DNA from: a virus
DNA: 64,000 nucleotides
Reading direction: 5' to 3' (one strand)
IMG/VR virus record: IMGVR_UViG_3300024999_000038
Coordinates: 86,269 to 150,268 of that record
This document shows positions 17,107-26,015 of the stretch, piece after piece. A model generated the notes under the pieces. That model did not search any database and was not told the origin of the DNA. It worked only from the letters and a program-made list of their open reading frames with translations. The translations under genes and the position numbers were made by a program. Numbering within the stretch: position 1 is the first letter of the stretch; each line of letters opens with the position of its first letter.

Positions 17107-17292
17107 ATGGAATTGAAATGTGGAGATGTTGTTCAATTAAAAAGTGGTGGGCCAGTAATGACTGTTGTAGAAGTAGCTAAATTTAGAAGTTATAGTGATG
17201 GTGAACAAGCAAAATGCACATGGTTCGATAAAACTGGGATTAAGAAATTTGATGATTTATTTGAACTGGAGACACTTGAAATTGTAGGTTAA
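17107..17292 (+). CDS. Small beta-barrel protein (DUF2158-like)
   Basis: 61 residues: LKCGDVVQLKSGGPVMTV...QAKCTWFD...FELETLEIV matches the pattern of small DUF2158-type proteins that open with GD-V-LKSGGP-MTV and contain W-F. Start after AGAGGAGTGGCAAAA. Role unknown. Confidence 0.75.
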   Translation: MELKCGDVVQLKSGGPVMTVVEVAKFRSYSDGEQAKCTWFDKTGIKKFDDLFELETLEIVG

Positions 17293-17376
17293 TTAGTTGT
17301 AGGAAATGAATTCTAAGGCAACAGTTATTTTAAAACTCTTAAATTTTTAATTAGAGAAGAAAGAGGGAAATTTATT

Positions 17377-17892
17377 ATGAAATCAACAGGTATTATTAGG
17401 AGAATAGATGACTTAGGAAGGGTAGTAATTCTTAAAGAAATTAGACGAACTTTAAGGATTCATGAAGGAGATCCAATGGAATTATGTGTGCATGAAGGTG
17501 GAGTATTTTTAAAGAAGTATTCTGCATTAGGTGAAATGATAGATTATGCTCAAAACTTTGCTGATACATTATTTGAACAAACTGGCCATATTGCTTTAAT
17601 TTGTGATAGCGATGTTGTAATTGCTGTATCTGGAACGTCAAAAAGAGATTTTTTAAATAAACCAATTTGGAATTTAGCATCTAAAGCAATGGAAGAAAGA
17701 TTAACATTAACTGGCCTTAAAGATGGAATACAAGAAGAATTTGAATATGAAAATCAAATTGTTACACCAGTAATTTGTGAAGGTGATGTAGTAGGAGCAA
17801 TAGGGTTAGTAGCGAAAGAAGAAGTTGGAATTGTAGAACAAAAACTAGTTCAATCTGTTGCAAGATTTTTAGCGAAACAAATGGGACAATAA
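17377..17892 (+). CDS. SpoVT-like AbrB-family transcription regulator
   Basis: 171 residues, collinear with SpoVT of Bacillus (178 residues). Residues 1-50 are the swapped-hairpin AbrB DNA-binding domain (TGIIRRIDDLGRVVILKEIR); SpoVT has PKEIR here, so a loop Pro is replaced by Leu. Residues 55-171 are the GAF-like regulatory domain with ALICDSDVVIAVSG and the closing ARFLAKQMGQ. SpoVT controls forespore sigma-G genes in endospore formers. A phage copy could reprogramme sporulation or be repurposed as a phage regulator (inference). Confidence 0.9.
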   Translation: MKSTGIIRRIDDLGRVVILKEIRRTLRIHEGDPMELCVHEGGVFLKKYSALGEMIDYAQNFADTLFEQTGHIALICDSDVVIAVSGTSKRDFLNKPIWNLASKAMEERLTLTGLKDGIQEEFEYENQIVTPVICEGDVVGAIGLVAKEEVGIVEQKLVQSVARFLAKQMGQ

Positions 17893-17905
17893 AGGAGTAG
17901 TAAAT

Positions 17906-18118
17906 ATGAAATGTGAATTCGGATTATGTGCATTTGAAAGCACTGGATCTTGTTTAGTTGTAGAATCATGTAAACAATGTGATTATGGTAAACTTGTTTT
18001 TAAAAGTTTACCATTACAAGTTGTTAAAACTGATAAATCAAGTCAAGTTTGTCAAGTTTGCAATGTAAATGTTAACAGTAATTATTGCTCTAATTGTGGG
18101 CAAAAGTTAAAATACTAA
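17906..18118 (+). CDS. Zinc-ribbon protein
   Basis: 70 residues with CxxC-type pairs CEFGLC, CKQC, CQVC and CSNCGQK; the last two form a typical C-terminal zinc ribbon. It starts 13 bases after the spoVT-like gene behind AAAGGAGTAGTAAAT, so it is probably in the same operon. Confidence 0.72.
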   Translation: MKCEFGLCAFESTGSCLVVESCKQCDYGKLVFKSLPLQVVKTDKSSQVCQVCNVNVNSNYCSNCGQKLKY

Positions 18119-18163
18119 ACACTCAAAACGAGGATTTTAAGCTATTAAAGGAGGGATAATTAA

Positions 18164-18349
18164 ATGAAAATTATTACTAAGAGCAACTACGACGATGAAA
18201 GGCTTAGTGAATATGTTGTCGCCGAAGGACTCAATCAGTATTATGGTAAACTAATTTATGACTTTTTACTTAATAGTACAGATAAACGTGATAGTAGTAT
18301 CTTTGAATTGGTTGAAGATAATTATATATTGTATGAATTCGAACCGTGA
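18164..18349 (+). CDS. Hypothetical small acidic protein
   Basis: 61 residues, start after AAAGGAGGGATAATTAA. Contains YVVAEGLNQYYG and an acidic C terminus. Function unknown. Confidence 0.6.
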   Translation: MKIITKSNYDDERLSEYVVAEGLNQYYGKLIYDFLLNSTDKRDSSIFELVEDNYILYEFEP

Positions 18350-18363
18350 AAAGGAGAGGCATT

Positions 18364-18609
18364 ATGAATAAAAACCAAAAGATATTATTAAAGGCACTAG
18401 AAACAATAACTAATTCGGTGTTATTTTTAGAAGATGCTCAAAATATTATTGAGAAAATAACTAAAGAAGAAGTTTCAGAGGTAATTGCTAAATTTTCAAA
18501 CAAGATTATACCTTTTGACGAAGATAGTCTTTATCAAGATTCTTATAATTTTCAAGGGTATGCAGATAGTATAATTGGTGGCGTAGTGAATAAGATTGGT
18601 GAAAATTAA
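18364..18609 (+). CDS. Hypothetical small helical protein
   Basis: 81 residues from the ATG after AAAAGGAGAGGCATT. Largely helical and acidic, with a C-terminal GYADSIIGGVVNKIGEN. No family recognised. Confidence 0.65.
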   Translation: MNKNQKILLKALETITNSVLFLEDAQNIIEKITKEEVSEVIAKFSNKIIPFDEDSLYQDSYNFQGYADSIIGGVVNKIGEN

Positions 18610-18651
18610 TATACTTTAAATCTAAGAATCTATCGGGTTAGGAGTTGAAAT

Positions 18652-19008
18652 ATGTTTATTATAGAAGGTAAGTCTGGCAAATCTAGAATATTAGAAACAG
18701 CAGTTAATGAATTACCAGAAGGTAATTGTATTGTTATAGATTCTGTGGGTGTTCCTATAGACTGGAATAGGACTATTTTTGCTTTCGATTTTAGAAGTAT
18801 GTCTCACGATTCTATTATTAATTGGTTAAAAGTGTCTTTGGGAAAATATATAAATGAGGAAGAAACACTAGTATTGGAAGTAAATTGTCCAAAAGATAAA
18901 TTAAATGATTATTTAGAACTGGAGAATATTTTAGGTTTCCAAAGATATATGATTACTGTACAAAATAATGAAATTGATGATATTTTACAATATAATGTAA
19001 TTTTGTAA
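18652..19008 (+). CDS. Hypothetical protein, partial NTPase-like look
   Basis: 118 residues. The opening MFIIEGKSGKSRILETAV resembles a degenerate P-loop (GKSGKS), and CIVIDSVG is a possible Walker B strand, but the protein is too short for a complete NTPase. Start after TTAGGAGTTGAAAT. Function unknown. Confidence 0.6.
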   Translation: MFIIEGKSGKSRILETAVNELPEGNCIVIDSVGVPIDWNRTIFAFDFRSMSHDSIINWLKVSLGKYINEEETLVLEVNCPKDKLNDYLELENILGFQRYMITVQNNEIDDILQYNVIL

Positions 19009-19051
19009 TCCAAGGAAACTTTGATTTTAATTGAGAAAGGAAGATAAGCTA

Positions 19052-19369
19052 ATGAGTAAGATCAAAATTATGACCGATAATGTTGAAAGTTTTCAAAAAT
19101 GTTCAGAGATTATAAAAGTATTCAAAGAGAGTTTCAAAAGTTCAATTAAGTATATTGAGGATAATGGGTTATATATTAGAATTCATGTCGATGTGAATAA
19201 TCTTTCAGATCAACTTTGTCTACCTGAAAATTATAAGCATAGCACTTCGATTAAAATTGAATCAGAAAGCAAAATGAGTGTATCATTAAATGGTCATTTG
19301 TTGATTGAGGAAAAAGATTATCATATTGTAATTGAAGCAACGGCATATAAGAATTTGGAAATATGTTAG
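19052..19369 (+). CDS. Hypothetical protein
   Basis: 105 residues, start after AAAGGAAGATAAGCTA. Alternating beta strands (LYIRIHVDVN, SIKIESESKMSVSLNG) suggest a beta sandwich. No family recognised. Confidence 0.65.
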   Translation: MSKIKIMTDNVESFQKCSEIIKVFKESFKSSIKYIEDNGLYIRIHVDVNNLSDQLCLPENYKHSTSIKIESESKMSVSLNGHLLIEEKDYHIVIEATAYKNLEIC

Positions 19370-19391
19370 CGTATAAAGAGGAGAATCTATA

Positions 19392-19694
19392 ATGCCAAGA
19401 AAATACGATGTAAATAATATCAATCTACAAATAGACAATATAGATTTTTGGTCTGCTCATACTGGTAATAAGGGTGGAATGAGAATCTATTGGAGTGCTG
19501 ATATTGGATATGGTCAACTTGATATTGTTAAACGTAGTGGTAATGATGGTGAGGGTAGAGATATTCTAGAAGGAGCATTAGAAGAGGAATTAGTATTAAT
19601 TGTAGATACTGAACGAATGGATCATGAAGATGATAAAGAATTTACGAGTAAGATTATGAGTTTGTTGGTTGAGATGTTGAAAGTTACTGGGTAA
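19392..19694 (+). CDS. Hypothetical phage protein
   Basis: 100 residues, start after AGAGGAGAATCTATA. GNKGGMRIYWSADIGYGQLDI suggests a compact beta domain; acidic helical C terminus. Function unknown. Confidence 0.68.
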   Translation: MPRKYDVNNINLQIDNIDFWSAHTGNKGGMRIYWSADIGYGQLDIVKRSGNDGEGRDILEGALEEELVLIVDTERMDHEDDKEFTSKIMSLLVEMLKVTG

Positions 19695-19802
19695 ATGATT
19701 GTTTATTGTTAATTTTAGTTCATTATTTGCATTAAATCTTAATAATTACATCTAATTAAACAATATATTATTTAAAAATAAATATTTAAAGGAGATTGTA
19801 AT

Positions 19803-20033
19803 ATGTATTATGTTTACACAATTTGTATGAAAAATGGAAAAGAATACAAAACCGAAGTCAAACAAAATCTTAATGAATTAATAAATCAACTTATGCCACA
19901 ATCTTTAAATGAAATTAAAATATTTAATTGTAATTTATTTAATGGAGAAGGCAGAAGCGTAGCAATAATCGGGAGTGAAGTATCAAGCATTGAATATCTT
20001 GTTACAAAAGAATCTGTTCTTGCAAGTATGTAA
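19803..20033 (+). CDS. Hypothetical small protein
   Basis: 76 residues, start after AAAGGAGATTGTAAT. The leader carries AAATAAATATTT (19776-19787) directly before the ribosome site. Small alpha/beta protein, unknown role. Confidence 0.68.
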   Translation: MYYVYTICMKNGKEYKTEVKQNLNELINQLMPQSLNEIKIFNCNLFNGEGRSVAIIGSEVSSIEYLVTKESVLASM

Positions 20034-20041
20034 ATAATTAT

Positions 20042-20070
20042 TTGTTTTACTATACATTACATGCTATAAT
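20042..20070 (+). promoter_or_regulatory. Sigma-A-type promoter
   Basis: TTGTTT, 17-base spacer, consensus TATAAT with a TGC extension. AAATAAATATTT lies at 20079-20090, starting about where transcription would begin. Drives the zinc-ribbon and phosphoesterase genes. Confidence 0.68.
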
Positions 20071-20108
20071 GAATACAGAAATAAATATTTAGGAGTGATG
20101 ATACATAA

Positions 20109-20387
20109 ATGACATCAGGTGATGGAATAAGAAGTTGTATACATAGGCATTCATTATCTACAAGTTTTAAGATTATTCCTGAAGGTGAAAGAAAAATTAA
20201 TTATGCTCCAAATATAAAATATGAGTGTCCTGTCTGCGGTGGACATAATGTAAATAAATTACCAAGTAATTTTCTATATTGTTTAGACTGTGGCTGTGAA
20301 ATTGATCAGAGTGGGAAGGCATATACGATTCAATGGGATGGTACTTTGACTGATTATTATGTTAATGAATTTGAGAATTGTGGATAA
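20109..20387 (+). CDS. Zinc-ribbon protein
   Basis: 92 residues. CPVCGGH (about 40-46) and CLDCGCE (about 59-65) make a central zinc ribbon. First gene after the promoter at 20042; it ends 15 bases before the phosphoesterase gene. Confidence 0.72.
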   Translation: MTSGDGIRSCIHRHSLSTSFKIIPEGERKINYAPNIKYECPVCGGHNVNKLPSNFLYCLDCGCEIDQSGKAYTIQWDGTLTDYYVNEFENCG

Positions 20388-20402
20388 GGAGAGATTACAT
20401 AA

Positions 20403-21086
20403 ATGATTTTTATCACTGGTGATCGTCATGGATCAAAAGGAATGTCAAGATTAAATTCAGATAATTTTCCAATCAACAAAGAATTAACAAAAGATGATTA
20501 TGTAATTGTTACAGGTGATTTTGGTGTAGTTTGGAATGGTGATAAAGAAGACAAATATTGGTTAAATTGGTTACATGAAAAGAACTTTACAATTTTGTTT
20601 TGCGATGGAAATCATGATGGTCATGATATATTAGATAATCTTCCAGTTTCAGAATGGAATGGCGGTAAAGTACATTTTGTCAATGATAGTGTAATTCATT
20701 TAATGAGGGGTCAGGTCTTCAATATCAATGGCAAAAAGATATTTACTTTTGGTGGAGCTGATTCAATTGATAAAGCAGATCGTAAAAGAGGAATTGATTG
20801 GTGGGAACGTGAGATGCCATCTACTTCCGAATATGAGGATGGTTTAGACAATTTAGACAAGTGTGATTGGAAAGTTGATATTATTGTTTCGCACGACTGT
20901 TCAACAAGAATTTTTGAAAAATTAATGGCTGGATTATACGTAAAGAGTTTAACTTCAATTAACAAGTATTTTGAGGTCTTAGAAGAGAGATTAGATTATA
21001 AGCAATGGTATTTTGGACATTATCATGAAGACAAATGGATTGATGATAAACATAGGTTAATTTATAATGATATTATAATGTTATAA
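20403..21086 (+). CDS. Calcineurin-like metallophosphoesterase
   Basis: 227 residues. Metal-site motifs: TGDRHGS (DxH), VTGDFGVVW (GDxx), CDGNHDGHD (GNHD), VSHDC and YFGHYHED (GHxH). Resembles phage and bacterial phosphoesterases of unknown substrate; distinct in size and motif context from the one at 10716. Start after AAGGAGAGATTACATAA. Confidence 0.9.
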   Translation: MIFITGDRHGSKGMSRLNSDNFPINKELTKDDYVIVTGDFGVVWNGDKEDKYWLNWLHEKNFTILFCDGNHDGHDILDNLPVSEWNGGKVHFVNDSVIHLMRGQVFNINGKKIFTFGGADSIDKADRKRGIDWWEREMPSTSEYEDGLDNLDKCDWKVDIIVSHDCSTRIFEKLMAGLYVKSLTSINKYFEVLEERLDYKQWYFGHYHEDKWIDDKHRLIYNDIIML

Positions 21087-21108
21087 GAAAGATGAGGGAG
21101 GAATTTTA

Positions 21109-21405
21109 ATGTATTTTATTACTGGAATTGAGAAACTAGATAAAGATTATGGTATTAAAGGAAGTAGATGTTTCGGTTACAAGAAAACATTTGAAGAAGC
21201 AGATTTGGCGGTAAAAGAAAATCATTGTGACATCAATGAAACAATTTATGATTATGCTGTGATTGAGTTGATTGAAGATGGAATACATCAGATTTGTTGG
21301 AATGATAAGAGATGGTTTTATAAGTTTGATTATGATAAGGGTATTTATGAGGCGATTGATGAGCCGGAAGAGGTTAAGGGATTGTGTAATTTTAGTATTG
21401 GGTAG
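21109..21405 (+). CDS. Hypothetical protein
   Basis: 98 residues. Opens MYFITGIEKLDKD...GSRCFGYKKTFEEADLAV and contains YDYAVIELIEDGIHQI, a pattern shared by many small Firmicutes proteins of unknown function. Start after GAGGGAGGAATTTTA. Confidence 0.72.
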   Translation: MYFITGIEKLDKDYGIKGSRCFGYKKTFEEADLAVKENHCDINETIYDYAVIELIEDGIHQICWNDKRWFYKFDYDKGIYEAIDEPEEVKGLCNFSIG

Positions 21406-21421
21406 AATGTAAAAATAAAAC

Positions 21422-21450
21422 TTGACTTAAATTGATAAATAATATATACT
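21422..21450 (+). promoter_or_regulatory. Sigma-A-type promoter
   Basis: TTGACT, 17-base spacer, TATACT. It lies 17 bases after a stop codon and heads a leader of about 140 bases before the 702-residue gene. Confidence 0.68.
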
Positions 21451-21506
21451 GAACACAAGGTAAATCAAAAAATACATAAGTTAAATATTAAAGGATGTGA
21501 AAATAA

Positions 21507-21530
21507 ATGTGGGTAAGAGGTCATACATAA
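21507..21530 (+). CDS. Seven-codon leader ORF
   Basis: AAAGGATGTGAAAATAA precedes ATG TGG GTA AGA GGT CAT ACA TAA in the leader between the 21422 promoter and the large gene. A real ribosome site before such a short frame suggests a translated leader peptide, but it could be chance or a remnant. Confidence 0.35.
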   Translation: MWVRGHT

Positions 21531-21597
21531 CTAAGCAAATTTATTTCAATTACTAATCACATTGAATCATAAAATAAATATATTGGAGGAATTAAAA

Positions 21598-23706
21598 ATG
21601 GATTTTAAAGAATTTAAAGCACTGCAACAAAAACACGTTTCCGAAATGTTAAAAAATGCTACTCACTTATTTGAGGTTGGTTTAAACAAAGATGCTTTAT
21701 ATGACCTGTATTTATCGAGTTTCCCACCAGGAACGAATGAAATGTTTAGAAATAGAAGAGAATTTGATTGTGGTTGTTGTAGACAATTCATTAAAAATAT
21801 TGGAAATGCAGTTATTACCAAAGACAACAAAATTACAACTATTTGGGACTTTGAAACAAATGATTCAACATTTCAACCAGTAATTAATGCTCTATCAAAA
21901 TACATTAAATCTCAAGTTGTTTCAGATATTTATGTCACTAAGTTTAAAAAGATTGGAACTGATAAGAATTTTGAAAAAGGTGTAAACGGAGGAATAACTG
22001 AATGGCAACACTTTTTTCTTGAACTGCCTAGTAAATTTGTTGATACAAGTGGAAAATCAGAAGGAGATATCAAAGGTGGTTATAGGGATACAAGAAATGT
22101 ATTCAAAAGATCATTAGATGAAATTACTGAAGAAAGTTTACTTACTGTATTAGAGCTTATTTCTCAGAACAGTTTATATAAAGGAGAAGAATGGAAAGCA
22201 GTATTAAATGAGTTTCTTAAATATAAGAAAGCATATGATAAACTCAAAACTAATAAAGCAAAAGAAATTTATGCTTGGGAGCAATCTGTAAAAGTTGGTG
22301 GTTCTATCGGAAGAATTAAAAACCATTCAATTGGAACATTGCTTATCAATATCAGCGAAGGAATGGATTTAGATTTGGCAGTTAAGAAATATGAAGCGAT
22401 TGTGGCTCCGTTGAACTATAAGCGTCCAAAGGCTATATTCACCAAGAAAATGCTAGAAGATGCTAAGAAAACAATTCAAGAATTAGGATATATGGATTCA
22501 TTAAATCGTAGATTTGCTACACTTGATGATATTACTGTGAACAATATCTTATTCTCAAATAAAGATTCTGCCAAAAGAATAAATGGTTTAGATATTTTTG
22601 ATGAAATGACTAGCAATATTCCTGTTAATCCTAAAAAATTCTCTAAGGTTGAAGAAGTTTCTATTGATAATTTTATCAAGGATATTTTACCTACAGCAAA
22701 AGAATTAGAGGTATTTCTAGAGAATAAACATGCGAGCAATATGGTATCTTTAATCGCTCCTGAGAATAAGGATTCAAAAACAATGTTTAAGTGGGATAAT
22801 TGTTTCAGTTGGGCATACTCAGGAAATATCACAGATTCAGACTTGACAGAAAGAGTAAAAGCTGCAGGAGGAAGAGTTGATGGTGTTTTAAGATTTTCTC
22901 ACAGTTGGAATTACGATGGTATGAGAAATGGTTCATTAATGGATTTACACGTATTTATGCCAGGATCAAGTCAATCAGTAACTATGAAAAGTGGTAAAGA
23001 AATACATGATAATTATGGCAATGATAAAAGAGTCGGTTGGAATCATAGAAATAATTATGAGTCTGGAGGTGTTCAAGATGTAGATTATGTAAATATTGCT
23101 CCAGTTGGATATATTCCAGTAGAAAATATTACTTTTCCATTAATAGATAGACTAAAGGAAGGAATCTATATATTTAAAATTCATAATTGGAGTTTAAGAC
23201 AACCTACAACGGGTGGATTTAAAGCGGAAATAGCATTTGGTGGACAAGTGTATAAATTTGAAAGAAAAGAACCACTGGGGCATAAAGAATGGATTACTTT
23301 AGCAAAATTAGAACTTAAAAATGGAGAATTTAAAATATTGGAAATGATGGAAAATGACACAGTACCAATCGAAGTTTGGGGAATTAAAACCCATCAATTT
23401 ATTCCGGTTTCAGTTGTTTGTAATTCTCCTAATTATTGGAATGAGCAACAAGGCATTGGACACAAACATTATATGTTCATGTTAAAGAATTGTATCAATT
23501 CAGAATTGCCAAATGGATTCTTCAATGAGTTCTTAAAACAAGATTTAGTTCAACATAAAAAAGTATTTGAGGCATTAGGTGCAAAAATGGCGGTTAAAGA
23601 TGTTAATGACCAACTTAGTGGAGTTGCATTCAGTTCAACCAAGAGAAACGAATTGTTAGTTAAAGTTAAAGGGCAAACAGAAAGAGTAGTCAAAATTAAA
23701 TTCTAA
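21598..23706 (+). CDS. Large conserved phage protein of unknown function
   Basis: 702 residues from the ATG after TTGGAGGAATTAAAA. I know the type as a conserved protein of large phages, without a described function. Visible blocks: FDCGCCRQFIKNIG near 50-65, a long helical middle (about 180-360), WDNCFSWAYSGNITDS followed by RVDGVLRFSHSW and MDLHVFMPG near 390-440, and a C-terminal beta region. Cys and Trp conservation suggests a folded core rather than a structural repeat. The 132-residue gene downstream is probably its partner. Confidence 0.75.
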   Translation: MDFKEFKALQQKHVSEMLKNATHLFEVGLNKDALYDLYLSSFPPGTNEMFRNRREFDCGCCRQFIKNIGNAVITKDNKITTIWDFETNDSTFQPVINALSKYIKSQVVSDIYVTKFKKIGTDKNFEKGVNGGITEWQHFFLELPSKFVDTSGKSEGDIKGGYRDTRNVFKRSLDEITEESLLTVLELISQNSLYKGEEWKAVLNEFLKYKKAYDKLKTNKAKEIYAWEQSVKVGGSIGRIKNHSIGTLLINISEGMDLDLAVKKYEAIVAPLNYKRPKAIFTKKMLEDAKKTIQELGYMDSLNRRFATLDDITVNNILFSNKDSAKRINGLDIFDEMTSNIPVNPKKFSKVEEVSIDNFIKDILPTAKELEVFLENKHASNMVSLIAPENKDSKTMFKWDNCFSWAYSGNITDSDLTERVKAAGGRVDGVLRFSHSWNYDGMRNGSLMDLHVFMPGSSQSVTMKSGKEIHDNYGNDKRVGWNHRNNYESGGVQDVDYVNIAPVGYIPVENITFPLIDRLKEGIYIFKIHNWSLRQPTTGGFKAEIAFGGQVYKFERKEPLGHKEWITLAKLELKNGEFKILEMMENDTVPIEVWGIKTHQFIPVSVVCNSPNYWNEQQGIGHKHYMFMLKNCINSELPNGFFNEFLKQDLVQHKKVFEALGAKMAVKDVNDQLSGVAFSSTKRNELLVKVKGQTERVVKIKF

Positions 23707-23744
23707 AAATAAAATATTAAAATTAAGAAGGAGCGTGTATTATT

Positions 23745-24143
23745 ATGACAAATGCAAATACTGTAAACATTTTTGAGGTTGCCAATAGAAATATGTATCG
23801 CTTCCCATTTAAGGGAACGAGCAATGTTGAAGATATGTGGCAAATTAGTGTAAAAGAATTGGATTCTGTTTTCAAGGTTCTTAATTCTCAATTGAAACAA
23901 GTGCAAGAGGAAAGTCTTCTAGATGTAAGAACTCAACAAGATCAAGAATTAGATATTAAAATCGCTATCATCAAACATATTGTAAAAGTTAAGCAAGAAG
24001 AGGCAGAAAAACAATTGCAAGCAAAAAGTGTAAAAGAGCAAAAGCAAAAACTTATGGAAATTTACGCATCTAAAAAAGATGAAGATTTGCTGAAAAAGTC
24101 ACCAGAAGAAATTAAAGCAATGATTGATGCGTTGGATAGTTAG
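23745..24143 (+). CDS. Partner of the large conserved protein, coiled coil
   Basis: 132 residues. N-terminal beta part (VNIFEVANRNMYRFPFKG), then continuous Gln/Lys/Glu helix from about residue 40, clearly coiled coil. It follows the 702-residue gene at 38 bases with AAGGAGCG, and a hairpin closes the pair. A complex between the two is inferred from gene order. Confidence 0.7.
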   Translation: MTNANTVNIFEVANRNMYRFPFKGTSNVEDMWQISVKELDSVFKVLNSQLKQVQEESLLDVRTQQDQELDIKIAIIKHIVKVKQEEAEKQLQAKSVKEQKQKLMEIYASKKDEDLLKKSPEEIKAMIDALDS

Positions 24144-24160
24144 GGTTAGATTAGTTAAAA

Positions 24161-24198
24161 TCAAATAAGTAGGGAGTTAATTCTCTCTACTTATTTGA
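24161..24198 (+). terminator. 16-bp stem-loop closing the 21.6-24.1 kb unit
   Basis: TCAAATAAGTAGGGAG pairs with CTCTCTACTTATTTGA (one mismatch) around a six-base loop. On the + strand it is followed by A residues rather than T, so it is a better terminator for transcripts from the opposite strand or an RNA-stability hairpin. Confidence 0.55.
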
Positions 24199-24267
24199 AA
24201 AAATTAAAATACATAAAAAATTCATTAATTTGGTTTAAATAATATATAAAAAAGGAGTATGGGAAGA

Positions 24268-25296
24268 TTGCCGGGTAAAAGAAAATTTCTAACAGGTCAA
24301 GTATTTGGACATTTAAAAGTTTTAAAAGAAGTCCATTCTGAAAAATATGGAAAAGCATGGTTAGTTGAGTGTGATTGCGTTAATAAAACTCAACAAGAGG
24401 TAGATACTACGAGATTAACTAGTGGTATAAAACAACATTGTGGTTGTCTAAAAGTATATAAAAAGCGAAGCGAAATTAAATTGCCTTCAGAATATATAAA
24501 TAAAACTAAAATATGTAATCAATGTGGAATAGAAAAAGTATATGGGGATTTTTATTCAACGGAATATATAAATTCAGAGAATATACAAATATATAAATTT
24601 GATTCAAGATGTACAGAATGTGTTAAGGAAAATTCTAAGAATAGAATATTAAATAATCGTGAAGATCATTTAAAAGCATTGAAAATAAACAATGCCAGAG
24701 AAGAAACTAAAGAAAAAGTTAGAATATGTGGTAAAAGATATAGAAGTGGTGAAAAATATGTGGCATGGAAAGATAAGAACGCATATAGATTTAAGATTTA
24801 TAGTGACAAGCACAGAGTTCACGACATTACAGAGGAAGAGTGGAGAGGATGTTTAATTGCATTTAATAACACCTGTGCATACTGTGGACTGCCAATTGAA
24901 GAACATATTATAAAACGAAATGGCAAATACATAATTATGAAATTTCACAAAGAACATGTAGACGATAAGGGTTATAATGATTTAAGGAACGGAGTACCAT
25001 CTTGTAGATCGTGTAATAGTAGCAAACACACTTCTAGTTTAGAAGAATGGTATTTTAAACAAAAATTCTTTTCTATGGATAGATATATCAAAATACTGTG
25101 GTGGACGAACGAAGAATATAAAGATTATATTGAAGAAAAACCACCATATAGAATTGTTAAGAAAAAGAACGATGACAATAATAAATTTCATCATGAACTT
25201 TGGTCGGTTGACGAAATGAGAAATTTTATTGAAATTATAACCACAGGAATAAAGAAAGAAGATATTAACATTTATATTGCTAATAATAATTTGTAG
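24268..25296 (+). CDS. HNH homing endonuclease, TTG start
   Basis: About 342 residues. The N-terminal basic module (TGQVFGHLKVLKEV...CDCVNKTQQEV...HCGCLK) and CNQCGIEKVYGDFYS are DNA-binding zinc modules typical of phage homing enzymes. The HNH nuclease near residues 205-255 reads CAYCGLPIEEH, FHKEHVDDKG, CRSCNSSK. ATG at 24259 is only one base from AAAGGAG; TTG at 24268 is better spaced. A freestanding mobile gene inserted after the hairpin that ends the 702-residue unit. Confidence 0.85.
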   Translation: MPGKRKFLTGQVFGHLKVLKEVHSEKYGKAWLVECDCVNKTQQEVDTTRLTSGIKQHCGCLKVYKKRSEIKLPSEYINKTKICNQCGIEKVYGDFYSTEYINSENIQIYKFDSRCTECVKENSKNRILNNREDHLKALKINNAREETKEKVRICGKRYRSGEKYVAWKDKNAYRFKIYSDKHRVHDITEEEWRGCLIAFNNTCAYCGLPIEEHIIKRNGKYIIMKFHKEHVDDKGYNDLRNGVPSCRSCNSSKHTSSLEEWYFKQKFFSMDRYIKILWWTNEEYKDYIEEKPPYRIVKKKNDDNNKFHHELWSVDEMRNFIEIITTGIKKEDINIYIANNNL

Positions 25297-25342
25297 TACC
25301 GTGAATATCAAATTTCGTGGGATTGTAAGAAAGGAGTAAAAT

Positions 25343-25543
25343 ATGAAAGTAATTAAACATGAAAGTTATATTTACCCTAAAGTTGATATGAGTATAAGTT
25401 TTATTTGTCCGAGGTGTCTTACCTCAGTTGTGATCCATATAGAAAAAGAAGGACTATACGGCAATGAGTTATGTGATTGTAATCAAAGATATCAGATTAG
25501 TAAACCAGGACTAATTGATTTTTTCAATCATGAACAACTATAG
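25343..25543 (+). CDS. Zinc-ribbon small protein
   Basis: 66 residues. CPRC (23-26) and CDC (about 44-46) give a zinc-ribbon pattern. Start after AAAGGAGTAAAAT. Function unknown. Confidence 0.65.
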   Translation: MKVIKHESYIYPKVDMSISFICPRCLTSVVIHIEKEGLYGNELCDCNQRYQISKPGLIDFFNHEQL

Positions 25544-25560
25544 GAAGGGGGTTTAGATTA

Positions 25561-25740
25561 ATGGAAGAATTAGATATTTTTAGCGTTAGCTTAAAGAAAA
25601 TTGAAGGAACTGTACATGATTTTGAACAAATACTAAGAATTAATCCTATGTTTAGTAGTTTACCTGAAAATAAAGTCAAAGAAATAGAGAATATTGTTAA
25701 TAGTGCTGTTGAAAGTATTCAAATGATTTTGAGAGATTAA
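25561..25740 (+). CDS. Hypothetical small helical protein
   Basis: 59 residues, acidic and all-helical (KKIEGTVHDFEQILRI, VKEIENIVNSAVESI). Start after AGGAAGGGGGTTTAGATTA, a notably strong ribosome site. Function unknown. Confidence 0.62.
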   Translation: MEELDIFSVSLKKIEGTVHDFEQILRINPMFSSLPENKVKEIENIVNSAVESIQMILRD

Positions 25741-25789
25741 ATACTAGCAAAGAGTTATTTCGAATGTTTTGAAGAAAGTAGGAAATTAA

Positions 25790-25984
25790 ATGCTTAAAGG
25801 CCAAAATGGAACAACTATCTTGCAAGTAGAAAATGGAGTAGTAAGATTATGCCATGATATGGTTACTTGTAGTTATACTATTGGAATTAGAACTGATAAA
25901 GACTTCCAATGGAAAGATATAAGTAAAGAATTATATGAATTAATGGTTAAAGAATTATCAAATAAAGAAGGAAATAGGTGGTAA
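25790..25984 (+). CDS. Hypothetical small protein
   Basis: 64 residues; beta-rich, with C and T clusters (VRLCHDMVTCSYTIG). The start is preceded by GTAGGAAATTAA. No family recognised. Confidence 0.6.
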   Translation: MLKGQNGTTILQVENGVVRLCHDMVTCSYTIGIRTDKDFQWKDISKELYELMVKELSNKEGNRW

Positions 25985-26015
25985 AATAATATGAAAGAAA
26001 GGAGGATCAATTCTC

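Noticed and set aside
22476-22832. Minus-strand frame of 118 codons
   Set aside because: Antisense to the conserved core of the 702-residue protein, without a start signal.
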